Source: Stackebrandtia albiflava (lineage in GTDB: Bacteria; Actinomycetota; Actinomycetes; Mycobacteriales; Micromonosporaceae). From it: 64,000 nt of DNA. The notes under the pieces were generated by a model that saw nothing but the letters and a program-made list of their open reading frames with translations, made no database searches and was not told the origin of the DNA. Location: the NCBI RefSeq assembly GCF_007994225.1, contig NZ_VLLL01000006.1, forward strand, positions 248,001 through 312,000, given 5' to 3'. This document shows, piece by piece, positions 18,959 to 28,986 of the stretch. Numbering within the stretch: the first letter of the stretch is position 1; each line of letters opens with the position of its first letter. A program made the translations under genes and the position numbers.

Positions 18959-19176
18959 CGGTGTCGCCCCTTCGGAATCGAATCGGTCGGACACGGACGA
19001 CGTTATGGTCGTCGCCGCCGGCCGGCATCGGGTGCGCGACCGGTGTGGTGACCGGTATCTGGCAGACGGCCGCTTCATAAGTAGCGAGGCTACATGTGGG
19101 GCGGCTGGCCGTCCTCGGGGTTCTCCCGGGCATCGACCCTGATTCCGGCGCGGTCGGCCGGTCGTAGGCTGGCGGC

Positions 19177-21873
19177 ATGCTGTACGGCAGGGAGACCGAG
19201 ACCGCCCGGGTCGACCGGCTGGTGCGCACCGCGAGAAGGGGCGGCAGCGCCAGCCTGCTGCTCACCGGCGAACCCGGGTCCGGCAAGTCCGCGTTGCTGG
19301 ACCACGCCGCCACACTCGCCGACGACATGACCGTGCTGCGGGCGACGGCGGTCCCCGCCGAGACCGGACTCCCATACGCGGCGCTCCACATGCTGCTGCG
19401 TCCGTTGCTGCACCGGTTGCCCGAACTCCCCGCACCGCAGGCCGCCGCGATCGCGACCGCCTTCGGGATGCGGGACGGCGGCGAGGTCAACCGGTTCGCG
19501 ATCGGCCTGGCCACCCTGCACCTCCTGGCCGCGGCCGGAGCCGATCGACCCGTGCTGTGCCTCCTCGACGACACACAGTGGATGGACGAGCCCTCCTCGG
19601 AGGCCGTCGGATTCGCCGTCCGGCGGTTGGACGCCGATCGGGTCGCCGTGCTGATGGCCCGCCGGGCATCCGCCGAGACGACCGCACCCGGCGGGATATC
19701 GGTGATGCACGTCCCCGGGCTCCACCGCGCCGCCGCCGAACGCCTGCTCGACGCCTGCGGGGTGGCGCCCGGGCTGTGGCCGGCGATGATCGGCGCCACC
19801 GGCGGGAACCCGCTCGCGTTGCGGGAACTCGCGCGTACCGGTACCGCGGCCGACTTCACGGACCCCGGAGGGCCGGCTCTGCCCAGGCGCGCTCAAGACC
19901 TCTACGCCGCCGAACTCGCGGTGCTCGACGAGGTGTCGCGCACCGTGCTGGTCGTCGCCGCCACCCAGGGCGGCGGCGACCTCGACGCCGTGCTGCGCGC
20001 CACCGAACGGCTGGGGTCGCCTGCGGCCGCACTCGACGCCGCAGTGGCCGCCGGACTGGTGGAGGTGACCGGCGGCGAGATCCGGTTCCGGCACCCGCTC
20101 CTGCGTTCCACGGTCTACCAGACGGCGCCCGCCACCGTCCGGCGTGACGCGCACCGCGCGCTCGCGGAGGCCTACCGCGCCGGTGGTGACGCCGATCGCG
20201 CCGCCTGGCACGCCGCCGCATCCGTCACCGGCACCGACGACCGGATCGCCGACGAACTCGCACACGCCGCCGACCGCGCCCGGGAACGCGGCGGTCACTC
20301 CACCGCCGTGAGCCTGTACGCCCGCAGCGCCGAACTGTCGACCGGTGACGCGATACGCGCCGCACGGCTCATCCAGGCCGCCGAGTCCGCCGGAGACACC
20401 GGAATGGAGGCCGCCGCCCGAGACCTCGCCTCGCGGGCCGCGACGCTCACCGGTGACCCCCACGCCATGGCCCGGATCGCCGAACTGCGTGCCGAGGCGG
20501 AGCTCCTGTCCGGACGACCGGCGAGCGTTCCCGACCTGCTGTGCGCCGCGGCCGAGGCGGTCGCCGACACCGACCCCGGCCGGGCGGTGATCCTGTACAC
20601 CCACCTCCTCAACACCGCCATCCAATGGGGACGGCCGGAGTGGTGCGGCCGGGCGCGCGACGGACTGGTCCGCTTCGAGGCCGTCGGCGGGCACTTCGAC
20701 CGCGCGGTGGCCGCCGGTCGCGGCGCCGTGCAGGTGCTGACGGGGGACGCCGCCACCGGTACCGCAGCGGTGCGCGGCCTCCTCGAGGCGTTGCGCCCGA
20801 TCCGGTCCGGCCTGGTGGGCGCCCGGCACTTCGCCGCCGAGCTCGCCACCCTCACCGACGACCTGGAATCCGCGGTACCGGTCAGCGAGGCGCTGCTCGA
20901 CGAGTGCCGGGACGGGAACCTACTCGGATGGCTTCCCACCCTCCACACCACACTCGGTTGGCAACTGACGCGTTCGGGGCGGCTCCGAGAGGCCAGGATC
21001 GTCACCGCCGAAGGTCTCCGGCTCGCCACCGACCTCGGACAGCACCGCCCCGCGGCCCGGCTGGAGGCGGTCCTTCGCCTGTTGAACGCGCACACCGGAA
21101 CGCCGGACACGGCGCCGGCACCGGACGACACCCCGGGGGACGCCCAACCGTGGGTCGTCGCGGTTCGGGGTTGGGCCGCCGCCGTCACGGACCTGGCGGC
21201 CGGACGCGGTGACGAGGCCGCCGGTCGCTGGGACGCCGTCATGACCGGTCCCGCCGGTCATACGCCGGTCTTCCACGGCTGGGCACCCGACCACGTCGAG
21301 GCCGCGACCCGGAGCGGACGGGCGGACACCGTCCGCGAAACCGCCGACCGTTTCATTCGCTGGGCACGCGGCACCGGTCGCCCACCCGCCCTGGCACTCG
21401 CCGCGCGCTGCGAGGCGCTGCTGGCCGGAGACGAGCGGGCCGAGGCCTCGTTCCAGGACGCCCTGCGGCACCACGAGACCCACACCCGGGAGTTCGACCA
21501 GGCGCGGACCCGGTTGGTGTACGGCGAACGGCTTCGCCGTGACCGCAGGCGGAGCGACGCGCGCCGGCCACTGCGGGCGGCACTGGACGTGTTCACCCGG
21601 CTGGGGGCCGCCGCCTGGGCGCGCCGGGCGGGAGCGGAGTTGCGCGCCACCGGCGAGAGCCGCGCCGACACCACGCCCGCCGCCGACCTCAGGGATCGGT
21701 TGACGCCACAGGAACTCCAGGTCGTGACCCTCGCGGCCCGCGGCGCGAGCAACCGCGACATAGGGGAACGGATGTACCTCAGTCCCCGCACCGTCGGACA
21801 CCACCTGTACAAGGCGTTTCCCAAGCTGGGAGTGGCGAACCGGGCGGAGCTGGCGGCCCTGTTCCCCGAATGA
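19177..21873 (+). CDS. Large ATP-binding LuxR-family (LAL) regulator
   Basis: An 898-aa protein of MalT/LAL type. It has an N-terminal AAA-like ATPase (Walker A LTGEPGSGKS near residue 35; Walker B CLLDDTQWMDEPS), a long helical TPR-like middle region and a C-terminal LuxR helix-turn-helix (about 835-895, with LTPQELQVVTLAARGASN and SPRTVGHHLYKAFPKLG). These regulators bind an inducer and ATP, then activate nearby genes. TAGGCT lies six nt before the ATG, so the mRNA is likely leaderless. It diverges from the SnoaL-like/oxidase pair, a plausible target, and converges with the M28 peptidase gene. Confidence 0.92.
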   Translation: MLYGRETETARVDRLVRTARRGGSASLLLTGEPGSGKSALLDHAATLADDMTVLRATAVPAETGLPYAALHMLLRPLLHRLPELPAPQAAAIATAFGMRDGGEVNRFAIGLATLHLLAAAGADRPVLCLLDDTQWMDEPSSEAVGFAVRRLDADRVAVLMARRASAETTAPGGISVMHVPGLHRAAAERLLDACGVAPGLWPAMIGATGGNPLALRELARTGTAADFTDPGGPALPRRAQDLYAAELAVLDEVSRTVLVVAATQGGGDLDAVLRATERLGSPAAALDAAVAAGLVEVTGGEIRFRHPLLRSTVYQTAPATVRRDAHRALAEAYRAGGDADRAAWHAAASVTGTDDRIADELAHAADRARERGGHSTAVSLYARSAELSTGDAIRAARLIQAAESAGDTGMEAAARDLASRAATLTGDPHAMARIAELRAEAELLSGRPASVPDLLCAAAEAVADTDPGRAVILYTHLLNTAIQWGRPEWCGRARDGLVRFEAVGGHFDRAVAAGRGAVQVLTGDAATGTAAVRGLLEALRPIRSGLVGARHFAAELATLTDDLESAVPVSEALLDECRDGNLLGWLPTLHTTLGWQLTRSGRLREARIVTAEGLRLATDLGQHRPAARLEAVLRLLNAHTGTPDTAPAPDDTPGDAQPWVVAVRGWAAAVTDLAAGRGDEAAGRWDAVMTGPAGHTPVFHGWAPDHVEAATRSGRADTVRETADRFIRWARGTGRPPALALAARCEALLAGDERAEASFQDALRHHETHTREFDQARTRLVYGERLRRDRRRSDARRPLRAALDVFTRLGAAAWARRAGAELRATGESRADTTPAADLRDRLTPQELQVVTLAARGASNRDIGERMYLSPRTVGHHLYKAFPKLGVANRAELAALFPE

Positions 21874-21885
21874 GGACGCGGCGGA

Positions 21886-23187
21886 TCAGCCGCAGTGGCC
21901 CATGGGGATCCGGCCGGTGCCGACCCGGCCCACCGAATCCGTGACCCGTGCCGTGACCGCCACGCAGGTACCCGCCGCCGCGACGGTGACCGGTCCGGCG
22001 TAATAACCGAACCGGCCGTCGTCGGTCCGCGTCTGGCCGGACTCCGTCTCCAACACCACCGACACCCGGGTCGGCGTGCCCAGGTCGGTCGACTTCAGCG
22101 TGACGGCGCAGTTCCTACCGAGGCCGCCGTTCCACAACAGGTGGACGTCACCGAGCACGACCCCGCCCGAGGTGGTCACCGGCACCGACTCCTGCACCGT
22201 GTACCCGCCGCCGCACACCTCGCCCGGCGAGTACGGATTGCCGGTATGGGAGGCCGCCGACCACAGTCCGGCGGCCGCGGCGTCCGCCATCCGGTCCACG
22301 GCGGCGGTGTCCACGTTGCCGGGGAAGGCGTCGCAGGCGGTGTGGTAGCAGGGGTCGAAGGGTTCCCCGGCGGTGCCGCCCCATTTCGCGGCCTGCGCCG
22401 TCGTCTTCAGCTCGCCGTACCCCGTGGACAGTGACGTCGTGGGTACGCCGGCCTGCCGGAACGGCCGGTCGTCGGTGCAGCAGTCGGTCATCTCCTCGGC
22501 GGGGAAGCCGGCCTGTTCCAGCGACGCCGCGAACGGCTCCGCCCAACCGCTCAGCAGGTCGTCGACGAAGTAGCCGGCGTTCACGCCGCCCACCATGTCG
22601 AGATTGACGTAACCGGCGAGGTCCGATACGCCGACGGTGTCCACATAGTGCTGCGAGCCGTGCATCCCCAGTTCCTCCTCCGCCCACCAGGCGAACCGGA
22701 CGTGCCGGGCGAAGCCCGGGTCCTCCTGCGCCAGCCTCAGCGCGATCGCCAGCAGCACCGCCGAACCGGAGGCGTTGTCGTCGGCGCCGGGACCCGCGCG
22801 CACACCGTCCAGATGCGCGCCCAGCATGACGGTGTCGCCGGCGTCGCCGCCCGGCCAGTCGGCGACGACGTTGTCGTCACCGTGGCGGCAGGACGTGCAC
22901 GGTTGCCGCTCGACGCGGAAACCGGCGTCCCGCAACGTCTGCGCCACGTAGTCGGCCGACCGGTCGTACCCGGCGGTCCCCGCCGCCCGGTTGCCGCCGT
23001 TCTCGTCGGCGATCCGCTGGAAGCGGGCGAGGTGCGGCGTGAGTTCGGCGACCGTGATGTCCGGTGCCGCCGCGACCGACGGCGTGGCACTCTCGGTCGG
23101 GGCGGGTGCGGGCCGGGCGGCCCCGGCCGACACCGCCACCGTCGCCACCGCGACCACCGAGGTCAGGATCCTGCGGAACCGGTGCAT
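21886..23187 (-). CDS. Secreted M28 zinc aminopeptidase
   Basis: A 433-aa protein with a signal peptide (about residues 1-32) and an M28 catalytic domain like the Streptomyces griseus aminopeptidase. Zn ligands can be followed in LGAHLDGV, GADDNASG, WAEEELGMHG, NLDMVGG and CYHTACDAFPG. The enzyme removes N-terminal residues from peptides outside the cell. A C-terminal module of about 110 residues (from GGGYTVQESVPV) is a beta-rich domain probably attached for substrate or wall binding. GGGAGG precedes ATG 23187. The stop lies 12 bp from the convergent LuxR regulator. Confidence 0.92.
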   Translation of the reverse strand: MHRFRRILTSVVAVATVAVSAGAARPAPAPTESATPSVAAAPDITVAELTPHLARFQRIADENGGNRAAGTAGYDRSADYVAQTLRDAGFRVERQPCTSCRHGDDNVVADWPGGDAGDTVMLGAHLDGVRAGPGADDNASGSAVLLAIALRLAQEDPGFARHVRFAWWAEEELGMHGSQHYVDTVGVSDLAGYVNLDMVGGVNAGYFVDDLLSGWAEPFAASLEQAGFPAEEMTDCCTDDRPFRQAGVPTTSLSTGYGELKTTAQAAKWGGTAGEPFDPCYHTACDAFPGNVDTAAVDRMADAAAAGLWSAASHTGNPYSPGEVCGGGYTVQESVPVTTSGGVVLGDVHLLWNGGLGRNCAVTLKSTDLGTPTRVSVVLETESGQTRTDDGRFGYYAGPVTVAAAGTCVAVTARVTDSVGRVGTGRIPMGHCG

Positions 23188-23235
23188 GTGCGGCCTCCCG
23201 TCCGGGCTGGCCCGGCCGCCGTGGCCGGACGTCAT

Positions 23236-23578
23236 CCCGGCAGCCTAGTGTCCCGGCCGGTGTCGTTCGACGCCGAAACCCCCGCACATGGGTGGAATGT
23301 GGTTAATTCGGCCATAGTGGAACGAATGTGGATCGGCGTCGTCTCCGGGTCGCCGGTGCCCGGCTCGGCCGCGGGGTCCCGCCGCGACTTCCCCGGCCCC
23401 ACACGGCCGTGCCCGGTGGTCACGTCCTCGCCGGTCGTGTGGCCGTGACGGCGTCGACCACCTCGGTCGACACCGTTCCCCGTGGGTGGCGCGCCGAGCC
23501 ACCCGACGACGGGCGCCATCGGTCCGCCTGCGGCCGGTCCGCTTGCCCGGCAAGTGGTCCGGGACATAGGGTGAGACC
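23236..23578. other. Intergenic region between divergent genes
   Basis: No convincing gene is seen. CATAGT (23313-23318) stands 7 nt before an ATG (23326) opening a 40-codon frame to 23448 (MWIGVVSGSPV...). Its box-to-start spacing resembles leaderless genes elsewhere here, but composition is unremarkable, so it is noted only as a possibility. The right edge holds TAGGGT (23567-23572), the probable -10 box of the next gene. Confidence 0.4.
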
Positions 23579-24130
23579 GTGACCCGACCGCCGTCCCCGC
23601 CGTACCCGCCGGGCGGCCGTGCCCCGCAACGGGTGGCGGTGGCCGAGCCCGCCGAGTCCTATCCGGATCCGCCGCGTTCCTGGCGCCGGGCGGGCCTGCT
23701 GTTCGCCGCCTGGGCGGCGGCGTGGACCGCGGTCCTGATCCTCGGCCTCGGCTGGCAGGTCGTGGCGGCCCCCTCCGGCACCGGGAACCCGGTGGAGGAC
23801 GACCCGGTGAACCCGCGCGACGTCACCCGCAAGTTCTTCGCCGCGATCTTCACCGAACAGGACCTGTCGCTCGCCGCGCGACTGCAGTGCCCCGACCCGC
23901 CCGGCCTGGACCCGCAGGAGATCTGGAGCGCATGGCAGACCGACATCGGTGACTACGGAGGCCAGGTCGGCTTCGACAACGACAACGCCGCCGCCGACTG
24001 GACGACCAGCTTCGTGGTTCAGGTGACCGTGACCGACGGTGGGGTGACCCAGGGGCGTGCCTGGGTCGTGGAGACCGTCGGCGACGGCGGGGACGCCCTG
24101 GTCTGCGACGTCACCGCGCTGACACCCTGA
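23579..24130 (+). CDS. Hypothetical single-pass membrane protein
   Basis: A 183-aa protein from GTG 23579, with TAGGGT six nt upstream. A Pro-rich cytoplasmic N terminus (PPSPPYPPGG) precedes one membrane helix (about residues 41-61). The extracytoplasmic domain (about 75-183) contains VTRKFFAAIFTEQDLSLAARLQC and FVVQVTVTDGG, a pattern like small NTF2-like or lipoprotein-type domains. Two cysteines (LQCPDPP, LVCDVTA) may form a disulfide. I do not recognise the family. It sits alone ahead of the large SARP regulator. Confidence 0.6.
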   Translation: MTRPPSPPYPPGGRAPQRVAVAEPAESYPDPPRSWRRAGLLFAAWAAAWTAVLILGLGWQVVAAPSGTGNPVEDDPVNPRDVTRKFFAAIFTEQDLSLAARLQCPDPPGLDPQEIWSAWQTDIGDYGGQVGFDNDNAAADWTTSFVVQVTVTDGGVTQGRAWVVETVGDGGDALVCDVTALTP

Positions 24131-24309
24131 CCGGCGCCGGTCGGTACCGGAGCACCGGCTCCCGTTGTGGCCCGGGTCGCAGTCGAGGCACCGGGCCGGT
24201 CGGCGACCGTTGCGCCGCAACCGATCCCGTCGCACACCCGACCGCACCCTCCCCGGGCGGCCGCATCACGGCGGGGCACACCGCCGGACGGTGGCGCTAG
24301 ATTACCCGG

Positions 24310-27300
24310 GTGCGAATCGGGATGCTGGGCTCATTCGAGGTGTGTGACGACGACGGCCGGGCCGTGGAGATACCGGGCGCGCGGTTGCGCGCGCTGCTGG
24401 CGGCGCTCGCGCTGGAACCGGGCCGGATCGTCCCCCGTTCGCGACTGGTGGACTGGATCTGGGGGAACCAGCCGCCCGCCGACGAGGTGAACGCCCTCCA
24501 GGTCCTCGTGTCCCGGCTGCGGAAACTGCTGCCCGCCGGCGTCGTCGAGGCACAGGCCGGCGGCTACCGCCTCGCGGTCGACCCCGGCGCCGTGGACGTG
24601 AGCCGGTTCGAGGACCTGGTCGCGCGGGCCCGCACCGCCGAGGACCCCGAACGGGTCGACCTGCTGCGCGCCGCGCTCGACCTGTGGCGGGGCACCGCAC
24701 TCGCGGGCGTCGAACTGCACGAGAGCAAGGCGTTCGACGCCGCGGTCGCCGGATTGGCCGCGCGACACCTCGCCGTCCTGGGAGACCGGGTGGCCGCGGA
24801 GATCCGGCTGGGACGCGGTGCCGACATGATCACGGAACTGACCGACCTGGTGGAGCGGCACCCGCTGCGGGAGGGTTTCGTCGGCGCGTTGATGCGGGCC
24901 CTCGCGGAGGCGGGCCGGGGCGCGGAGGCGTTGACCCTGTACCAGCGGACCCGGGAACGACTCGCCGACGAGTTCGGCACCGACCCCTCCGCCGAACTGT
25001 CGGCGCTGCACACCGCGCTGCTGCGCGGTGAACTGGGCGGCCGCGCGGAGAACCGCAGGACGAACCTCCGCGCCGGGTTGACCGGTTTCGTGGGCAGGGA
25101 CGACGACGTCGCCGCCGTCACCGACCTGTCGACCAGACACCGGCTGACCACGTTGACCGGTCCGGGCGGTTCGGGCAAGACCAGGCTGGCGACCGAGACG
25201 GCCAGGGCGATGCTCGCCGAACTGCCGGACGGGGCGTGGCTGGTGGAGCTGGCCCCGTTGCGGTCCGGCGGTGAACTCGCCCAGGCCACGTTGACCACCA
25301 TCGGCCTCCGCGACCAGACGCCGCCGGGGGAGACGGCCGGCGACGACGCGGTGGACCGGCTCATCGCCGCCATCCGAGACCGCGTGATGTTGCTCGTGCT
25401 CGACAACTGCGAACACATGGTGGAGGAGGTCTCCCGCTTCGCCGACCGGCTCCTGGGCGGATGCCGCAGCCTGCGGATGATCGCCACCAGCCGGGAACCT
25501 CTCGGCATCACCGGTGAGGCGCTGTGGCAGGTGGAACCGCTCGGCCTGCCCGCGCCGGGGGCGAGCCCGGCCGAGACCGCCTCGGCACCCGCCATGCGGT
25601 TGCTGCGGGACCGGGCCGACGCCGTGCGCAGGAACATCGGATCCGACCCCGAGACCCTGGCGACCATGGCGCGGATCTGCCGAGCCCTCGACGGGATGCC
25701 ACTGGCCATCGAACTTGCCGCCGCCCGATTGCGCACCATGTCGGTCGACCAACTGGCCGACCGGCTCGACGACCGGTTCCGGCTGCTGACCGGCGGGAGC
25801 CGCACCGCGCTCGCCCACCACCGGACACTGCGCGCGGTGGTGGACTGGAGCTGGGACCTTCTGAGCGAAGCCGAGCGGGACCTGCTGCGGCGGCTGTCGG
25901 TGTTCTCGGGCGGAGTGAGCCTGGAGGCCGCCGAACGGGTCTGCGCGGACGAGGAGGCGGTCTTCGAGTTGTTGACCGCGCTGACCGAGAAGTCACTACT
26001 GCTGGCCCACGACGAGGGCACGCCGCGTTACCGCATGCTCAACACCATCAGGGAGTACGCGGCGCAGCGGCTCGACGAGGCCGGGGACACCGAGACGGCG
26101 CGGCGGGCCCACCTCGCCCACGTCACCGAACTGGCCGAGACCGCCGACCCGCACCTGCGGCAGGCCACCCAACTGGAGTGGTTGGCGGTCCTCGAAACCG
26201 AGCACGACAACATCGCCGCCGCCCTGCGCGAGGCCGTCGCCCGGGGCTGGGCGGCCGAGGCGATGCGCCTGGTCGCGGCGGCAGGCTGGTACTGGTACCT
26301 CGGCGGGCACCGCGCCGAGGGGACCGAACTCGGCATCGCGGCGGCGGCCCTGCCGGGCGAGGTACCCGACGAGGTGCGGGCACTGGCCTACAACGTCGTC
26401 GCCCTGTTCGTGTCCTCCGGCTACGGCGGTGACCAGTACCAGGCCCGGGAGTGGATCCAGGAGGCGCACCGACTGGTCGAGCGGAACGGTCACCGGCACC
26501 CGCTGCTCGGATTCGTGGCACCGCTGGAGCGGATGCTGCGCGAACCGGGGAACTTCCTTCCCGCGTTCGACCCGCTCGTCGCCGACGACGACCCGTGGGT
26601 GCGGGCGCAGGCGCGACTGGCCCGCGCCCGGCTGCGGCTGACGCTGGGCAGCGACGAGACCGGTGTCGACGACGACGCCGAGACCGCGCTGGCCGAGTTC
26701 CGCGTACTGGGCGACCGGTGGGGCATCTCCTCGGCGCTGACGTTCCTGGCCGAACGGCTCGCCGGTCGCGGCGACTTCGCGCGCGCCTGCGAGTACCAGG
26801 ACGAGGCGGCGGTCGCCCTGACCGAGCTCGATTCCACCGAGGAGGTCGTCGTGCTGCGTGCCCGGCAGGCCCAGCTCTACTGGTTGCGCGGCGACGCACC
26901 GTCGAGCGCGTCCGCGATGGCGCTGGCACAACGGTCGGCCGAGGGGATCACCTGGCCGGACACCCTCGCCGAGCTGGGCTTCGCGAAGGCCCACCTGGCG
27001 CGCTGGCGCGGCGACACCGAGGAGGCGCGCCGCGCGATGGCGGCCATACCCGTCCGGCCCGGCGGCGACTCCGACGCGGTCCGCGCCATGACCGAGGACC
27101 TGCGGGCGTACCTGTCCGAGGACGTCGCACGGGCCCGCGCCCACCGTGCCGAGGCGTTCCGGGCCGCCACCGGGCTGGGACACCGGCCGTTCATCGCGCA
27201 GGTGCTCATCGGGATCGCGGACCTCGCGGTCCGCTCGGGGGACGACGCGCAGGCGGTGCGGCTGCTCGCGGCGAGCGACGTGGTGCGCGGCACGATCGAC

Positions 27301-27435
27301 CGGTCGCAGCCCGACGTCGCCCGCATCACCGAGGACACCCGGGAACGCCTCGGCGACACGGGTTTCACCGAGGCGTTCCACGAGGGTGGACGACGGGACT
27401 GGCGTGAACTCGCGGAGGCCGTGCTGACCGCGTGA
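24310..27435 (+). CDS. SARP/AfsR-type transcriptional regulator with NB-ARC-like ATPase
   Basis: A 1041-aa regulator. Residues about 1-90 are an OmpR-type winged helix (LGSFEVCDDDGRAVEIPG, VNALQVLVSRLRKLLP); about 95-240 form a bacterial transcriptional activator domain (EDLVARARTA, EGFVGALMRALAEAGRGAEAL). A nucleotide-binding module follows with Walker A TGPGGSGKT near residue 286 and LLVLDNCEHM, and the rest is TPR-like. The plan matches AfsR-like regulators of secondary metabolism. TAGATT lies six nt before GTG 24310, suggesting a leaderless mRNA. No biosynthetic cluster adjoins it, so the target is unknown. Confidence 0.92.
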   Translation: MRIGMLGSFEVCDDDGRAVEIPGARLRALLAALALEPGRIVPRSRLVDWIWGNQPPADEVNALQVLVSRLRKLLPAGVVEAQAGGYRLAVDPGAVDVSRFEDLVARARTAEDPERVDLLRAALDLWRGTALAGVELHESKAFDAAVAGLAARHLAVLGDRVAAEIRLGRGADMITELTDLVERHPLREGFVGALMRALAEAGRGAEALTLYQRTRERLADEFGTDPSAELSALHTALLRGELGGRAENRRTNLRAGLTGFVGRDDDVAAVTDLSTRHRLTTLTGPGGSGKTRLATETARAMLAELPDGAWLVELAPLRSGGELAQATLTTIGLRDQTPPGETAGDDAVDRLIAAIRDRVMLLVLDNCEHMVEEVSRFADRLLGGCRSLRMIATSREPLGITGEALWQVEPLGLPAPGASPAETASAPAMRLLRDRADAVRRNIGSDPETLATMARICRALDGMPLAIELAAARLRTMSVDQLADRLDDRFRLLTGGSRTALAHHRTLRAVVDWSWDLLSEAERDLLRRLSVFSGGVSLEAAERVCADEEAVFELLTALTEKSLLLAHDEGTPRYRMLNTIREYAAQRLDEAGDTETARRAHLAHVTELAETADPHLRQATQLEWLAVLETEHDNIAAALREAVARGWAAEAMRLVAAAGWYWYLGGHRAEGTELGIAAAALPGEVPDEVRALAYNVVALFVSSGYGGDQYQAREWIQEAHRLVERNGHRHPLLGFVAPLERMLREPGNFLPAFDPLVADDDPWVRAQARLARARLRLTLGSDETGVDDDAETALAEFRVLGDRWGISSALTFLAERLAGRGDFARACEYQDEAAVALTELDSTEEVVVLRARQAQLYWLRGDAPSSASAMALAQRSAEGITWPDTLAELGFAKAHLARWRGDTEEARRAMAAIPVRPGGDSDAVRAMTEDLRAYLSEDVARARAHRAEAFRAATGLGHRPFIAQVLIGIADLAVRSGDDAQAVRLLAASDVVRGTIDRSQPDVARITEDTRERLGDTGFTEAFHEGGRRDWRELAEAVLTA

Positions 27436-27457
27436 CCGGCGAGCCGTCCGGTTCCGG

Positions 27458-28279
27458 TCATCCGGAGAGCCGCGCGGCGCCGTGCCGGACGTCGTGACCG
27501 GACTCGACGCGGCGGACGACGATGTCGCCGCCGTGGCAACGGGCCCTGACCGCCACCGTCCGGTCGGTCGGCGAGGAGGTCCCCAGGTCTCCGCGTACCC
27601 GGCCGGTCGTGGCCCGCGCGTCGAGCCGGACGTGCGTGCCGTGCGGCGCGCCGATCTCCAGCCCGCCGATCGCCGCGTACAGATCGACGGTGCCCTCGCG
27701 GACCTCGCCCAGCCGGATGCGCCCGTTGGCGGTCCTGGCCTCGACGTCCGAACCCGCTACCCCGACGGTGATGTCACCGCCGAGGTCGTGGACGACCGCG
27801 GGGCCCTCCACCCGGCCGATCCGGACGCCGCCGTAGCCGGCGACGTCGGCGGAGCCGGTCACGTGGTCGACGATCACCCTGCCGCCGGTGGTCTTCAACC
27901 GCGCCTCGGCGGCCCGTTCGACCCGGATGTCCCCGATGGCGGTCTTCAACCGGCAGGAACCGACGGCGCCCCGGACGACGTGTTCGCCCTGCGCGGTGTC
28001 GCCCCGGACGTCCGAGCCGGTGGGCAGCTCCACCAGCACCCGCACCGAGCCGAACCGCCGGGTGAAGGCGCTCCGCAGCCGAGGGTGTGAGACCCGCAGC
28101 CGCCCCTGGGCGTACTCGACCCGGACCTGCGCGGCGGCCTCGACGTCCAGGGCCCGGCCGGGGTCGAGCGGATCGACGCCGACCACGGTGTCGATGCGGT
28201 CGGTGGCGACGAACCGGATGTCTCCCATGACGACGTCCACCGTCGCCGAGATCGGTGTGGGGGTGGGGAAAGCCCGCAT
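27458..28279 (-). CDS. DUF4097-family beta-helix protein
   Basis: A 273-aa protein built of repeated short beta strands typical of DUF4097 adhesin-like domains: VDVVMGDIRFVATD, CRLKTAIGDIRVERA, ARLKTTGGRVIVDHV, VRLDARATTGRVRGDL. No signal peptide or membrane segment is seen, which is usual for the actinobacterial cytosolic form. Function unknown. AAGGAG lies before ATG 28279; the longer frame to 28525 adds shadow-like residues. It converges with the SARP gene 22 bp away. Confidence 0.8.
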   Translation of the reverse strand: MRAFPTPTPISATVDVVMGDIRFVATDRIDTVVGVDPLDPGRALDVEAAAQVRVEYAQGRLRVSHPRLRSAFTRRFGSVRVLVELPTGSDVRGDTAQGEHVVRGAVGSCRLKTAIGDIRVERAAEARLKTTGGRVIVDHVTGSADVAGYGGVRIGRVEGPAVVHDLGGDITVGVAGSDVEARTANGRIRLGEVREGTVDLYAAIGGLEIGAPHGTHVRLDARATTGRVRGDLGTSSPTDRTVAVRARCHGGDIVVRRVESGHDVRHGAARLSG

Positions 28280-28482
28280 GTGCTGCTCCTTCGCGATGTC
28301 CACCGGCGCCGGGGGGCGGTCGGCGGGGCCTGTCTGCATGCCACGACGATCGCCGACCCCGCTGTCATCCGGCCTTCCCCGCGCTGTCGCGGACCTGACG
28401 TGGCCGAGCCGGCCACCGGCTGCGGGGAACCGATCCGCCGGTGCGGCCGTCGGAAGCGGTGACCCCCGTGTGAGGAGAGACC

Positions 28483-28872
28483 GTGCCGCGAAGACTGACG
28501 CCCGTGGTGGCGATCGTGCTGTCACTGGCCGCCGGATGCGATTCCGCGCCGTCCGCCGGAGATCCGCCGACCGAGGCGGCGTCCTCCCCGGTGATCGACG
28601 TGGACCTCACCGAGGAGGAGCGGATGCTCGTCGAGACGGTGGCCGAGGAGGGGACCGTCTCGGTGATCGTCCGGGTCACCGCGGAGGACGAGGTGGCCGT
28701 GGCCGCGCAGTTGGAACGGCTGGCCGCCGACCTCGCGGACTACGGCGTCACCGACGTGGACACCGGCTCGGACTGGTTCTCGGCGACCGTCACCGAGGAC
28801 GCGCTGCACTTCCTGCTCCAATCCCCCGACGTGGAGCGCGTCTACGAGAACAGCACGATCCCGCTGTCGTGA
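28483..28872 (+). CDS. Small lipoprotein resembling an I9/subtilisin-propeptide domain
   Basis: A 129-aa protein starting at GTG 28483 after GAGGAGA. The N terminus is a lipoprotein signal (VVAIVLSLAAGC, Cys about residue 19). After an acidic linker, the domain of about 75 residues follows the strand-helix-strand pattern of protease propeptide inhibitors: VSVIVRVTAEDE, a helix QLERLAADLADYG, WFSATVTEDALHFLLQSPDVERVYEN. In subtilases this domain chaperones and inhibits the protease; here it is free-standing with no protease beside it. The fold call is by eye and moderate. Confidence 0.6.
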   Translation: MPRRLTPVVAIVLSLAAGCDSAPSAGDPPTEAASSPVIDVDLTEEERMLVETVAEEGTVSVIVRVTAEDEVAVAAQLERLAADLADYGVTDVDTGSDWFSATVTEDALHFLLQSPDVERVYENSTIPLS

Positions 28873-28888
28873 GGCCCGGACGCCCCGA

Positions 28889-28956
28889 CTCCGTCGGCGA
28901 GCCCGACCGCGATACGGCACGGCACGAACGATCGGGCTCGTCGCACCCCGACGGAG
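28889..28956. terminator. Long two-part inverted repeat
   Basis: CTCCGTCGG and CGAGCCCGA (28889-28906) pair with TCGGGCTCG (28932-28940) and CCGACGGAG (28948-28956), a 9+9 bp stem with a 7-nt bulge and a 25-nt apical loop. It follows the lipoprotein stop by 17 bp and precedes the Nudix gene. No T-run is present. It could terminate transcription or form a structured mRNA end. Confidence 0.5.
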
Positions 28957-28986
28957 GTCCACCGTCGGCACGTTCGCGCCGTTACC

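Noticed and set aside
18486-19859. N-terminal extension of the multicopper oxidase frame to 973 codons
   Set aside because: The Tat signal and a strong GGAGGAG site fix the start at 18485; the extension runs through the SnoaL-like gene out of frame and into the promoter of the LuxR regulator.
23326-23448. A 40-codon frame with a CATAGT box 7 nt upstream
   Set aside because: No homology, no clear function and no downstream hairpin system; listed only in the intergenic note.
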